Made by a program: the position numbers and the translations under genes. The notes under the pieces were generated by a model. The model made no database searches and was not told where the DNA came from. It saw only the letters and a list, made by a program, of their open reading frames with translations. From positions 620,001 through 684,000 of the forward strand of contig JALPQD010000027.1 in assembly GCA_023101885.1 (NCBI GenBank): 64,000 nucleotides of DNA, read 5' to 3'. The DNA is from Typhlomys cinereus (Eukaryota; Chordata; Mammalia; Rodentia; Platacanthomyidae). Of the stretch, positions 11,745-22,516 are shown in pieces. Positions within the stretch are counted from its first letter, which is position 1; the number at the start of each line of letters is the position of its first letter.

Positions 11745-14700
11745 CAAGATCTTATATAGCTCAAGAATAGACTTGAACTTATGATCCTCCTGCCCCAACC
11801 TCTGAAGTACTTAGATTACAACCATGAACCACCAACTCAAGCTCAAAATATTATTTTAAATATTACTCTAAAATGCTTAAAAAGTTAATCCATTTTAATT
11901 TAACCTAATTTAATTCTAGGGTGGAATCTAGTTAAACAAAATTTGTTTGGAGTCTCACTTCAGAACACTTGAGAACCTTAGTAATCCAGCATGCTCTCTG
12001 GGGGCTTCCTGCTCCCTAAGCAGGGCCACTGAGGTGGGGAAACATGCCTCCTTCCATACTCCTCCTCTACCTGGTCAAGAGGACGACATCCTTCAGGTCT
12101 CAGAGCTTGTAACTGAACTCTTGGGAGCAGGATTCTTGCCAGACTTTGCTTTGGTCTTGCAGGAAGAGGAAGTTCAGCCACGAGGTTCCCAAGGCAACCC
12201 AGTGCCCAAATGGCCTACTTGCTTTTGGACTAGGCCTTAGGCAATGCCTCCAGGTTACTGAAAAGGACAGAGCAACACCCCCTGGAGCCTCTCCTGGAAT
12301 CCGTCCTCTAGACTTGGTGGGCATAGCCCCTAGGATGCCAGCTGCTCTCAGACAATACAATAGAACACAATACAACCCTTGGTGCCAGGCAGTGCCTGCT
12401 GGTACAGTCCAAAGAATGGAACAAATACTGTCTCCACTGACAAGGGCATAGAGCAGGGCTGTGGGGTTCAGCAAGGAAAGAATGAGGGAAGGGGTATGGC
12501 CAGTTGCACCCTCTAAGCACAGCCATGGGGCAAAGACCGTCAGGCTGGCACATTCTAGGGTAAGAGACCTCTGAAAAGAGCAGCTGTACACAGCACATGC
12601 ACTGCAGCCTCTGACAGAAGAATACGCATCTGGCTGGAGCACGGCTGTGGAGAGAGGGAGGGAGCACAAGGAACATTTTGGTGGTCTCTTGTGTCTAGGT
12701 TGGGTGATGAGTGTGAGGCATTCATTACATCGTATATTCCTTTGACGTGCCTGAAATGTTGTGGGCACAAAGGACACAGGGCTATGCTCTGGTGACCAGC
12801 TCAGTTATTACAACTCAAGTAGCCTGGTGGGGGACAATCAGCCAGGATAGCACGAGCCAAGAAGTCTGTGCCCTGGAGTTGCAGTGTGGCCACCTCTGCA
12901 CGCAGGGATTCCTGGTATCAAGATAGCCTGCCTAATAGGGAAGCCTGGCTATTACCCTATGTGGGTACAAGCACACCCACCCCCGTGGCTTCCCCACCTG
13001 CCAATCTGATCCTTCTCGTTGTCCCCAGTTTCTCTCAGCTCAACCAATCACCATTCTGAGTGGACCAGGGCAGCTTCTATCACACTGCCGCAGCAGGGCA
13101 TAGGTGAACAGAACACTAATCCTGGCCTCTGCTTTACCTTCTTCATCTAGATTTTCTGCCAGCTGTCTCCCTAGAGGTCTCCATTCCTCCTGGGGTACAG
13201 GTTAGTTTCTATTATTGAGGAGGAGCTGAGGGCTGAACCCAGGGGTTCTTTGCACACTAAAACTGTAGTCCCCAGACAGGTATGTGTTTTCTTAAAGGGC
13301 CCTAAGAACGGGGCTTGTCACTGAGCATTTCGGGGAACTGTTAGGTGGACTCCTGCTAGGAACAGGTCTCCTCTTCCTCTCTCTCCTCTTGCCACTCAGG
13401 GGCTGTGAGAAATGAGTTCTTAAGATCCCTTCCCATTTGAAGATTCTGCAAGCCAGCTCAAGAGGAAAAAACAAGGACGGAGCGATTCCTCTGTGACTCA
13501 GCAATTCTGGATTAGGAGATGCTGAAATATGGGATTATACAGATGTTGTCTCTGCTCACTGGCCATGACCTGAGTGAGCCCCCAAGTTCTCATCCTGATA
13601 TGTGTCCCCAAAGGGCTGAGAGCTGGAGGAAAAGGGAGATGTAACCTTGGGGTATTCTGGGTGCCTGTACTCTGTTCATAAGAAAAAGCAATCTCTCAAC
13701 CCAGCTCCAACCCTCTATCTAGGCTCCTCCAGGCAAACTCCGGCCAAGTCTGGAGGCTGCTTCCCACCCTGCCTCTGCCCTCTCCACAAGTGGTAACTAA
13801 GGAAATGTCCCTCCCTGGCCTCCTCCTACACATACCTCAATGGGAAGCAACCAGACCCTCCTTTTGTGTTCTACCCCTCCCTAGGTTTCCTCCAGGAAAG
13901 TCTCCTCTGTACATCTTGGGTAGTGAGACAAGTCCCCAGCCCCATTGGGCTGCTGGGTCAAGCCAGGCATCCACCTACCCGGCTGCTGGACTCACAGGCT
14001 TGGCCATGGAAAGGACTCTCAGTGGCTGGGCTGGATGAGGCACTAAAAGACACCCAGGGAGCTGACAGGATCCTCACCCCAAATGCTCTGTCTACTGGAC
14101 CCAGGGCTCCACAGCCCAGCCTGCCCCCCAAAGCTGGTATGGCCACTAGCCCTACCCAAATCCACTGTGGGGCAGAATCCACTGGCACAACCTTCCCGTG
14201 ACTCAGCAGCTTCCTAGCCCACAAAAATGCCGAGTCAGAAGAGAAATGTTCACGAGTCAGAAACTTGCTGACATTTCACCCCAAAAGAAGAAGAAGAAAG
14301 TCTGGCTGGCTAGCTATGAACCCCTTGTTACAACTATACAGAGTAGGGAAGTTGGGTAGACCTGGCCTGCGCCTGTCTCCCACTGCCCCCACCACCAAAC
14401 AGTTTTGGTGTTTCCACTGCTGCTTCTGGTTATCAAAGGCAAGACAGCCCATCAGGAATGAGCACCTGCCACTGAAAGCAGGACCACAGCTGGCCTGCCT
14501 CAGGCCCAGGGAGGCCTAAGAGGAGAGAAGGGGAGGAGCAAGGGAGGTTCTGCTGGTTGTCTGGAATGCGAGCGAAGCCGGTCACCTGCTCTTTGATGGA
14601 CAGCTAGCGACAAAGCTTCAGTGGGTGGCCCCAGCATCACAGACCTGGAGGGGATATGCGCATCAATGGCACCTCCTTCTACTCCTATACAAAGAAACTG

Positions 14701-16222
14701 ACCCAGGAAGCACTGACGGCCGAGCTTACAGGGCAAGTTCCACTTCCACCAGACCACACTCAATATGCATTCAGCTCTGAACCCAGGGATAGCCTCCCTC
14801 CTCCCTCTCCACCGACCAGCTTAGCTCAGGTCTTAGCCTTGGGGCCTGGCGGTGCCTTCCAAAGGGGAAAGCAGCAAAGCCAATAAAAGGAGATGCAAGA
14901 GAAAGGAGGTTCTATGGACCAGCCAACAGAGAGAGCTAGTGGCCCTAGGGGGTCAGAAGTCCACAAGTGGTGGGGCACCATGCAGGCCTGAGGACTCTGG
15001 GCCCCCTGCCTCCTCTTTGTCACCCCAGGTCCTTGCTTGGCAAGGCATAAGTACCTCTGAGAAGGCAGACCCCCCCACCTCCACCTTATATTTCTTTCCT
15101 ATCCCAGGTTAATACTTAGTGCACACAGTAGCAAAGTGTAAATTATTCTAGTTTATTTCACTTAAGGATCTTTTGGCAGAGGGTTTTAGCCATGGAATAA
15201 GATCATTATATGTATGTAAAACTATTATCCTTATTTTCTTATTCCCAAAATATTACTTCACGTGGCTGGTGAGTTATTTACTTGAAGCTCCTGGTTTTCT
15301 TATCTATAAAATGAGCATGATCATGCCTACTTCATAGGATTAACATAAGTAGATGACATAATGGAATCAAACCACTTAGCATATCTCACGCACAGTGTAT
15401 TAACACAAACAAGTGACATATTTGGACCTTAGGTCAATCCTATGGCACAGAGTTTAAAATCACGTCTCCCAAATTGCACAGCAGGTACAAACAGCACAGG
15501 GCCTTCTCCAGGGATGTCTCCCCTTCCCTCCTTTAGACACAGAATGCAAGACTGGTCAGTACTTAAAGACAGCAGAAGAGTGGCGAAAAGGCACTAGCAA
15601 ATGTCCAGTAACACTGGATTCCTTGGGAGTCTGAGGCGGGGGAGAGAAGCTGGGTATCCGCACGGAATGGGGACAAACTGGCGGGCTGCTCGGAAGGGGT
15701 GCCTGAGGCACGGGAACCCCTGCAGTGCATGTTTTTTTGGAGGGACTGACCAGGGAAATGGGCTCGTGGAGGACGCAATGGTGGGCACTGGGTGGAAAGG
15801 GAGCGGACCAGGTGAAGCGACGCGATGACCCCAGCGGGTGGTGCGAACGACAGAGCCGGGTCGTCGGCAGCCGTGTCACGTCGCGCTAGGAGGTCAGAGG
15901 AGAGATCGGTCCCGGAGGCCCCCCCAGCAATGCCCTGGAGTCCCGGGCCCATCGGGGCCTGTGCTGCCACTGGACATTTTGGGATAAACAACCCCCGCTC
16001 GCTTGACAGCGCCACTGCGAGCCGCCGCGCGCAGCCGCTGAAAGCGCCCTCCCCGCCGGCCTCGCGCCCCGCGCCCCCCGCGGTACCTGCGAGACCCCCC
16101 ATTGCCGCGGTGCCGGGCTGCGGATAGACCACCGTCCAGACGAAGAAGATGGAAAAGCCGGCCGCGGAACTGATGCCCGCGTAGGCGGCGCGGAGGCCGA
16201 GCTGCAGCCGGGACGGGGCCAT
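10348..16222 (-). CDS. SLC48A1: SLC48A1 (HRG-1), haem transporter, complete
   Basis: Three coding exons on the minus strand: 16222-16087 (ATG at 16222-16220), 11242-11075 and 10484-10348 (TGA 10350-10348). GT-AG introns and matching phases give 146 residues, the usual HRG-1 length. Four hydrophobic segments lie at about 13-34, 43-65, 74-98 and 110-135, and the protein ends ISILSDF. Known of the family: a four-helix endolysosomal permease that moves haem into the cytosol, important in macrophages recycling red cells. Compared with the human protein as I remember it, there is Pro for Arg in WTVVYPQP after helix 1 and TWHH for TRHQ near the exon 2/3 junction. Both are modest and lie outside the helices. 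The start sits in a CpG island; an in-frame upstream ATG is listed separately. Confidence 0.97.
11243..16086 (-). other. SLC48A1: SLC48A1 intron 1
   Basis: About 4.8 kb between coding exons 1 and 2. Contents seen: a (CAAA)n/(TAAA)n array at 11541-11598, a (TC)n/(TCTG)n array at 11666-11745 followed by a degraded B1-like stretch to about 11845, long unique sequence from 11.9 to 15.1 kb, and a MIR-like stretch at about 15260-15420. No coding exon was recognised. Confidence 0.7.
11541..11745. repeat. (CAAA)n/(TAAA)n and (TC)n/(TCTG)n arrays
   Basis: Tetranucleotide array at 11541-11598, then unique sequence, then a CT/CTGT array at 11666-11745. Both lie in SLC48A1 intron 1. Confidence 0.75.
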
Positions 16223-16460
16223 GGGGCTGCGGCGCCGGGCAGCGGAGAACCAGCGCGGCCGAGTGTCACAGGTGCAGGGCCCGAGCCGAGCCGGAGCCCC
16301 AGCCCGAGCCCTAGCCCGAGCTCCAGGCACCCGGCGCTCCGCCCTCCGCCCGCCCCCCTCGCGGCGGGCACAGCGCCCTCCCCGGCCGGAGGCCGCGGGC
16401 GCCACTGCCCGCGCGGCGATCGCTGCCCGCTGGATGCCTGGTGCCAAAGCAAGGCAGGGC
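15820..16460 (-). promoter_or_regulatory. SLC48A1: CpG island promoter of SLC48A1
   Basis: CpG density jumps here to many CpGs per 100 bp, covering the first coding exon, the upstream region and the start of intron 1, then falls sharply at both ends. No TATA box was recognised, as is common for CpG-island promoters. An imperfect run of GAGCC/CGAGCC repeats lies at about 16280-16322. The transcription start cannot be placed. Confidence 0.7.
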
Positions 16461-16471
16461 CCTGGACTCAT
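16223..16471 (-). other. In-frame upstream open reading frame of SLC48A1 (possible N-terminal extension)
   Basis: Reading upstream from the accepted ATG (16222) in the same frame, there is no stop for 83 codons, up to another ATG at 16471-16469 with G at -3. The extension would be rich in Arg, Ala, Gly and Pro (for example RARARAGAPARLG), which is what GC-rich 5'UTR gives in any frame. Most likely it is untranslated leader or lies partly upstream of the transcription start. Confidence 0.3.
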
Positions 16472-16930
16472 CCCCAGACCCAGCCACGCTGCGGGGCAGC
16501 ATAGAAGAGCCTTGGCGAGTCTGGGAAGAAGCCTTGGACAAGCCAGCTACTGGGATTACTTTTTAAATTTTACCTTCGAATAGGAGGAAGCGCATTCTGG
16601 TTGAACGTTAAAAGTTCTTGTTAAAATGACATAAACTGGAGGTGCCCCCCCACCTGTAATCTTACTACTTGGGAAGTGGCCAGAGGCAGAGGGATGGCAA
16701 GTTCCAGTCTGGACTACCTTGGGGGGGGTGACCTCAAGAAACTTGGAGCAAGTAGTAAGTCCAACTGCTAGCACTGCTTAAAAAAAGTATAATTAAAAAG
16801 TGAAAACTTAAAAAAAAAACTAAATTACACAGTGACTACACTAACTCTTTCTGTTCACACCCACATCAACTGAGTCCTCTCTACTCAGGTGTTGTACATA
16901 TCCGGGAAAAGTATACCACACACTTGCTAC

Positions 16931-17219
16931 CTTTTTTTTAAATTTTTTTTTTGTTTATTTATTCAATTGTACGTGTGTGTGCGCGCGTGTGTGTGTGTGT
17001 GTGTGTGGAACCACAGGCGAATTCGGGAACCACCATGGACGCCTCCATCTCCTCCTTGTTTATTCTGCCCCGGGATTCACAGGCTCCGCCCTTACCAGAA
17101 CCGGAAACACAGGCCGCCCCCGCTTCCGCCTGGCGTCTATACGTAGGATTTAGGATCTGAACTCAGGACCGTCCGCCTGCAAGGCAGAAGCTTAACCGCT
17201 GAGCCACCTCTCCAGCCCC
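16931..17219 (-). mobile_element. tRNA-derived SINE, younger CpG-rich subfamily
   Basis: Full-length copy on the reverse strand. The head is a tRNA-like GGCTGGAGAGGTGGCTCAGC, followed by a CpG-containing body (GAATTCG, GGCGTCCATGG) and a (CA)n tail seen as (TG)n at about 16975-17007. It closely matches copies at 21977-22193 and 48316-48606. Many CpGs survive, suggesting a recent insertion. Confidence 0.75.
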
Positions 17220-17930
17220 CATTTACTACCTTCTAACCCCCAACACCCTCTTCTCGCTGGCAGCTCCCCTTTCTCCGTTAGGACTCCAAGCAAATCCCCT
17301 GCAGACATTGGTAAGTGTGGACGACTACAACAGGTGTCCACTGAATTCCTGCTGGCCCAATTTCATGCTGGGAACTGACCAGCAAAGTCAAAAGAGAACC
17401 AGAGCTCCAGTCTCCAGCACCAAGACTCTGCTGATGGCGGCAGCTAGCCCTGTACAAGGTAGACACCAGCATGACTTCCATTCCCTTAACAAAGCAACAA
17501 ATGACCACAAATTTAGTGGTTCGAAACAGCATAGGTGTGTTGTATTCTGCAGACCTGGAGTCCAAATAGAAGTGTGAGCCAGTAGGGGACAATCTGCATC
17601 TCTGATACTTCAGCTTCGGGAAGCTGCCACAGGTGGAATACCCCTGCCTTCCAGTACACCCTCTCTATTTCAAAATCCTTAACCTCTGCAGAGAGGTCCA
17701 AATCCTCTGCCAAGGTAAGGGGATTGGGATGTGGACATCTGGGGGTGGGGTGTATTATATGGCCTGCTGCACTCTTCTAGAACATAAACTTCATGAGCAG
17801 CAACAGTGCCAACTCCATCCGTGTCAACACACAGAAGAGTGTCTGGCACAAAATCCCCTCAATGAACATGTGTTGAAGGTATGAGTGTGAGCAAGGTAAG
17901 GATTGACTGTCGATGAAAGATGTCTCAGGG

Positions 17931-18166
17931 CTGGAGAGATGGCTCAAGGGTTAGGACTCTGCCTCACAAGTAGAAGGTCCTGAGTTGGGATCCCAGGTCC
18001 TATGTAAAAATACCAGGCAGAAAGGGTGGTAGCCACCACTTAGGGTTTTGGTGGGTGGAGCCTGGGAAAGTAAAAAGGAGGTAGAAACAATCCAGAATCC
18101 TTGGACCTCCACAGGGACATATAATGCCTTTTGAAACACACACACACACACATATAATGCCCTTTG

Positions 18167-18218
<52 letters not shown>

Positions 18219-18225
18219 GCACACA
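17931..18225 (+). mobile_element. tRNA-derived SINE with two-part (CA)n tail
   Basis: Head GGCTGGAGAGATGGCTCAAG at about 17931, body ending GGACCTCCACAGGGACATAT, then (CA)n at 18137-18152 and 18168-18225. Between the two CA runs the end of the body (ATATAATGCCTTTTGAAACA) is partly repeated, so the tail has been locally duplicated. Confidence 0.7.
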
Positions 18226-18244
18226 AATTAATTGATTGATTGAT

Positions 18245-18893
18245 TGTGGGGGTTGCTAGGCCCAGAAGCCTGCAGTCTGAATGATACATTAGCAACTGAA
18301 CAGGCCATTGAGTGACTCCTCCCTTGGGCGGTTGAGTTTGCCTCTTGTCTGCAAGACAATGATAGGCTAAATTCCCTCCTTGGAAGTTGAGAAAACTTCC
18401 AGGTCGTTTGGAACGCTTTTGTTTCTCTAAGAAACTGGCTGGGCTGTTCCTCCCCCAACAGTTCTGTCCTGCTTACCTGTGAGATGTTAATGCATGCGCC
18501 AAGTAACTCTGTTTTGGGGCATACATACATTGTCCATTCTCTTCTAGCAACAAGGTGACATGCCTGTTTACTCTACCTGGTGACATCATGTCTGGTCCCA
18601 CAGCAGCTAGATGTCACTCCTGACTTCTCTTTGTTAACTAGAATGCATATGTTTTACATAATCCTGTAAAGAATTTGGTTCTGCTCCTCTTTGATGTTTT
18701 CCTGAATTTGGCCCTGTTTCTTGATTATAAAACCCCTGTGCTTTTACAATAAAGTTGGCTTGGATGATGGTGGACATCCAAGACCCCCTCTGACCCAAGC
18801 CTGAAACTTTTAATTCCTTCTGCTCCCACTTCAGATTCCCATGTTTGTAGGTTCGGGTTGGTGCGGGTTCGTGCTGGTTCGTGGGCCCGGACA
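18245..18893 (+). mobile_element. Solo LTR of an endogenous retrovirus, 6-bp target-site duplication
   Basis: A 649-bp element starts TGTGGGGG and ends CCCGGACA (TG...CA). It is flanked on both sides by ATTGAT (18239-18244 and 18894-18899). TATAAAA at 18726-18732 and AATAAA at 18748-18753 lie in the 3' part, on the + strand. No internal retroviral sequence follows, so this is a solo LTR left by recombination. The 6-bp duplication fits ERVK- or ERVL-like integrases better than those making 4 bp. The family is not recognised. Confidence 0.8.
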
Positions 18894-19094
18894 ATTGATC
18901 AATTAATTAACAGTTAAAAAAAAAGAAAGGCATCATATGCAAAGAGTCCAGGTAGGAATGCTTGAGTACCAGCCAGTGATCAAACTACTGTTGCCTTAAC
19001 ACTGAATGATTAAAAAAAAAGAAGAATTGCAATGCACCTCTGCCTATCAAAATTTGAATATTGGAGTACTTTTCATTTGTCGTTCTAATTGGTT

Positions 19095-19205
19095 TGTTTT
19101 GGGTCTTTTTGGTTTTGAGACAAGGTTTCACTATGTAACTGAAGCTGGTCTTGAAATTGTAACCAGGCTGCCTTGGAAGTTAAGATCCTCTGAGCAACCA
19201 GCAGA
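19095..19205 (-). mobile_element. B1-like SINE fragment
   Basis: The + strand reads TTGAGACAAGGTTTCACTAT, then AGCTGGTCTTGAA, a reverse-strand B1 (7SL-derived) body, diverged. Confidence 0.6.
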
Positions 19206-19274
19206 GGCATTCATACCACATCTAGCTCTGTGTGTATTTTTAACAAGGAATGATTTTCGTTCTTGTTTTAATAT

Positions 19275-19455
19275 CCGAATTTTATTTATTTATAGATAGA
19301 TGAGAGTGAGAGAGCGAGAGAGAGGGAGAGAGAGAGAGAAGCAACAAGATCAGAAAAACAAAGGTAACTTTCAGAAGTCAGTTCTTTCTTTTCCTACTTG
19401 TGGGCTCCAGGGATCAAACCCACCTTTACCCACTGAGCCATCTCACCAGCCCCAG
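19275..19455 (-). mobile_element. Reverse-strand SINE with GA-rich tail
   Basis: TTTATTTATTTATAG, then (GAGA)n at about 19309-19340, then sequence ending ACCCACTGAGCCATCTCACC, a tRNA-like head read in reverse. Related copies are at about 26400-26697, 32911-33090, 44620-44803 and 45040-45187. This layout resembles SINEs I recall from dipodid rodents. Confidence 0.5.
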
Positions 19456-20432
19456 CAAGGAATGAAGTTAATGTGTGAGCTCAGCTCCACTGTCTGTAGG
19501 AGCTGCTGGTGCAGACTAAGTGCTGTTGGATCACAGGAAGGGTCTCTGTGGTCCCCATGCGGATGGCCTTGGAGCTGAGCAGGATGGACAACACTCTAGG
19601 AAGGAGGAACAGCATTCTGAGGATGATCCCAAGAGAAGATGCACAGTAGCAAGTTCCAGAAACTGAAACAAGCTTTGCGTGCGCATGTGCATGTGTGTGT
19701 GTGTGTGTGCACACGCGCATGTACTGTTGGGTTTGAGGATGAGTGTTGGGTTCAAGCTTCGTAGGATTCTGACCGTGGAGAGGGGTGTGCGCCCACCCCT
19801 CTTCTCACAGATTCAGCAAGCAGGAGGAATATTGTAAGGACGGTCAGACTAGAAGAGGGAGACAGCTGGACAAGTCCTTCCGCTTACAGTGCACCAGACG
19901 CTGTGTGTAAAATGGGGACAACAGCCATCCCCACTTCGACATGTTGTGAGAAGCAGTTGATGCTTGGAAGACTGCCTGGCACAGCATGGGTCCTCAGTAA
20001 AATCCTGAAAGCGATGAGTGGCACAAGTGGGTTCAGGCAGAGACAGAAGGGGAAGGAGTCGATCCCACCGACTGAACCTAAAGATCAGGTGGCACTTCAT
20101 TGGCTCGGCAGATAGAAAGGCGGAGAGCAAGACTTCTGTTGAGAGTACTGGAAGGAGGAGAGCGCACTTGTGTTCAGAGTGAGATTATGCAAGAAAATAA
20201 CGAGAAACCATTATGTAACAGCAGTGTGGGCCCAGGTTGCCCATGTCTAAAGAGCAAGGGCAGGTTGCAATGTTTTAAAAAAATGTGGAAAAAGTGAAGA
20301 CTGAGTAGGGGGGCCTCGGGTACAATCAGACCTCCAGCTTCAGCGTAGAGGAGGTAGAACAGTCCAGGATGATTCCTGATGTGGGCCTCCGTGGGCCTCC
20401 ACAGGCACACACACTCAAGTGCACTCTGGTAT

Positions 20433-20657
20433 GAAAGAAAGAAAGGGAGAGAGAGAGAGAGAGAAAGAAAGAAAAAGAGAAAGAGAGAGAGAAAGAGAGA
20501 AAAAGAGAGAAAGAGAGGAGAGAGAGAGGAGAGAGAGAAGGAGGGAGGAAAGAGAAAGAGAAAGAGAGAAAGAAAGAGAGAGAGAGAAGGAGGGAGAGAA
20601 AAAGAAAGGAAAAAGAAAGAGAAAGAAAAGAAAGGGAAAAAAGAGAGAGAAAAGAAA
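20433..20657 (+). repeat. 225-nt uninterrupted homopurine tract
   Basis: From 20433 to 20657 every base on the + strand is A or G: GAAA, GA, GGA and GGGA units in irregular order. It follows a partial SINE (about 20300-20430) and probably grew from its tail. Confidence 0.9.
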
Positions 20658-21325
20658 TCCTGTGTAAACCATCAATCCCACTTCTGAACTACACTCACCA
20701 ATATGGGTAACCTCCTTCTGTAGACTTTCTGTCTCTTAAGACATTCCTTCCTTACACCCCTAAAAAAGACACATTCCAGACATATTTCTTCTCCCACAGC
20801 TCATGTCAGGGACACACCTACTGAGCTATCTTCCAGATGGTAGAGCGCTGTGGTATTGTGAGGGCTTCCTCCAACAGTCTCTGTCCTCCCACGCAGAGAG
20901 GCTGCTGATGTCCCCAAGAGCACATCTTTGTTTGCTGTGACTCCCTGTCCCTCCCACCCCCATGCAATTCCTTAGCAAATGCAGTTGGACTTGACCTGTC
21001 CTCTCTCCATCCCCAATGCCAACACCGTCATCATCATCGTCACCTGCAACAGCTCTTAACTGGTTTTACCCCTGTAACTCTGTCTCTGCCCAGTAGTTGG
21101 CCTGATCTCATTTAAATAACAGTCGCAACTTGGCACTTCCAGCTTTCAAGGCTCACATTGCTTCTCATCCACTTATAAGTAAACTGGCTAATGTCTGGCC
21201 AGCTCCCACCAGCCACACTCTGCTCGCTGAGACACACAGCCTTCTTTCTGTTTCTCAAATGTGTAGTGTTTGTTCCTACCCTCCAGCCTCTGTGTTTTGT
21301 GCCCGAGACACTCTCTGAATCTTCT

Positions 21326-21551
21326 TAAGATTGATTGAGCGATGGCTCAGGGGCTAAACCATTGTCTTTCAAGCAGAAGGTCCTGAGTTCAGATCCTGGG
21401 TCCCACATAAAACTATCAGGCAGTAATGCAGCAGCCTGCATTTCTGGCCCTGGAAAGCAGATCTGGAAAACTCCAGTGATCCCGAAGTTATTCTTGGGCC
21501 TCCACAAGCATACATAGTACTCTCTATTCATATAGACATATAGCTATGTGA

Positions 21552-21639
<88 letters not shown>

Positions 21640-21640
21640 G
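21326..21640 (+). mobile_element. SINE with (GAAA)n tail
   Basis: Head GAGCGATGGCTCAGGGGCTA, then GGTCCTGAGTTCAGATCC, body to about 21545, then a pure (GAAA)n array at 21551-21640 (about 22 units). Confidence 0.7.
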
Positions 21641-21976
21641 ATTGATCTGTCATTCTCGTTTCAAGTTCTGTCCTCAGAGAGGCAATCTCTGTTTCTCAGT
21701 CTAATCCAGTCTATGAAATTGTCTTTCATGGTTATCCTTTCTACACCATCTCTTCAGAATGTAGCCACTCAAAGCAAGAGCTTTGTCTCTTAGGTCGACC
21801 AACCCATAAGGTTTGTCTGAGGCTATTCCATCATTACCACGCAAAGTATCAGACTCCAGGGAGCCCCTCAAGCAAACAGGATGGTTAGTCCCTCTGTCAC
21901 CTAAGGCTCAGGTGGGAACACAACTATCCTGGCAATAACTAAGGCAAAGAATGGCGGGTAAAGAATTCTTTCATGG

Positions 21977-22193
21977 GGGCTGGAGAGGTGGCTCAGGGGT
22001 TAAGCCTCTGCCTTGCAGGCGGAAGGTCCTGAGTTCAGATCCTAGACCCCACGTATAGACGCCAGCGGAAGCAGCCTGTGTTTTCCTGTCCTGGTAGGGC
22101 GGAGCCTGTGAATCCCAGGGCAGAGTAAACGAGGAGGTGGAGGCGTCCATGGTGGTTCCCGAATTCGTCTGTGGTTCTACACACACACACACA
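21977..22193 (+). mobile_element. tRNA-derived SINE, parent of the adjacent tandem array
   Basis: Head GGGGCTGGAGAGGTGGCTCA at about 21977, full body and (CA)n. It is preceded by AGAATTCTTTCATG (about 21962-21975). Near-identical AGAATTTTTCCATG follows the element and is repeated with it in the tandem array, so this is its target-site duplication. Confidence 0.8.
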
Positions 22194-22256
22194 CCCCAGA
22201 ATTTTTCCATGGAGGAGGTGGAGGCGTCCATGGTGGTTCCCGAATTCGTCTGTGGT

Positions 22257-22303
<47 letters not shown>

Positions 22304-22365
22304 CAGAATTTTTCCATGGAGGAGGTGGAGGCGTCCATGGTGGTTCCCGAATTCGTCTGTGGTTC

Positions 22366-22413
<48 letters not shown>

Positions 22414-22516
22414 AGAATTTTTCCATGGAGGAGGTGGAGGCGTCCATGGTGGTTCCCGAATTCGTCTGTGGTTCTACACACACACACACACACACACACC
22501 CCAGAATTTTTCCATG
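22131..22516 (+). repeat. Four-copy tandem array of SINE 3' end + (CA)n + target-site duplication
   Basis: The unit is GAGGAGGTGGAGGCGTCCAT, then a GAATTCGTCTGTGG segment, a (CA)n run of different length in each copy, and CAGAATTTTTCCATG. Copies begin at about 22131, 22212, 22319 and 22428. The last is followed by the normal flank CCATGCTGGCTC. Apart from CA length the copies are nearly identical, so amplification was recent. Confidence 0.9.

Noticed and set aside
15563..16471. 302-codon minus-strand open frame
   Set aside because: Only its middle part is SLC48A1 exon 1; the rest is intron 1 and 5' leader read through in GC-rich DNA. Only the upstream extension is kept, as a weak finding.
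17931..17995. Possible tRNA gene at SINE heads (A and B box-like sequence)
   Set aside because: These are tRNA-derived SINE heads followed by SINE bodies; they lack a tRNA's full cloverleaf.
22131..22516. Possible CRISPR-like array of repeats with spacers
   Set aside because: The 'spacers' are CA runs and the repeats are SINE 3' ends; the genome is mammalian.
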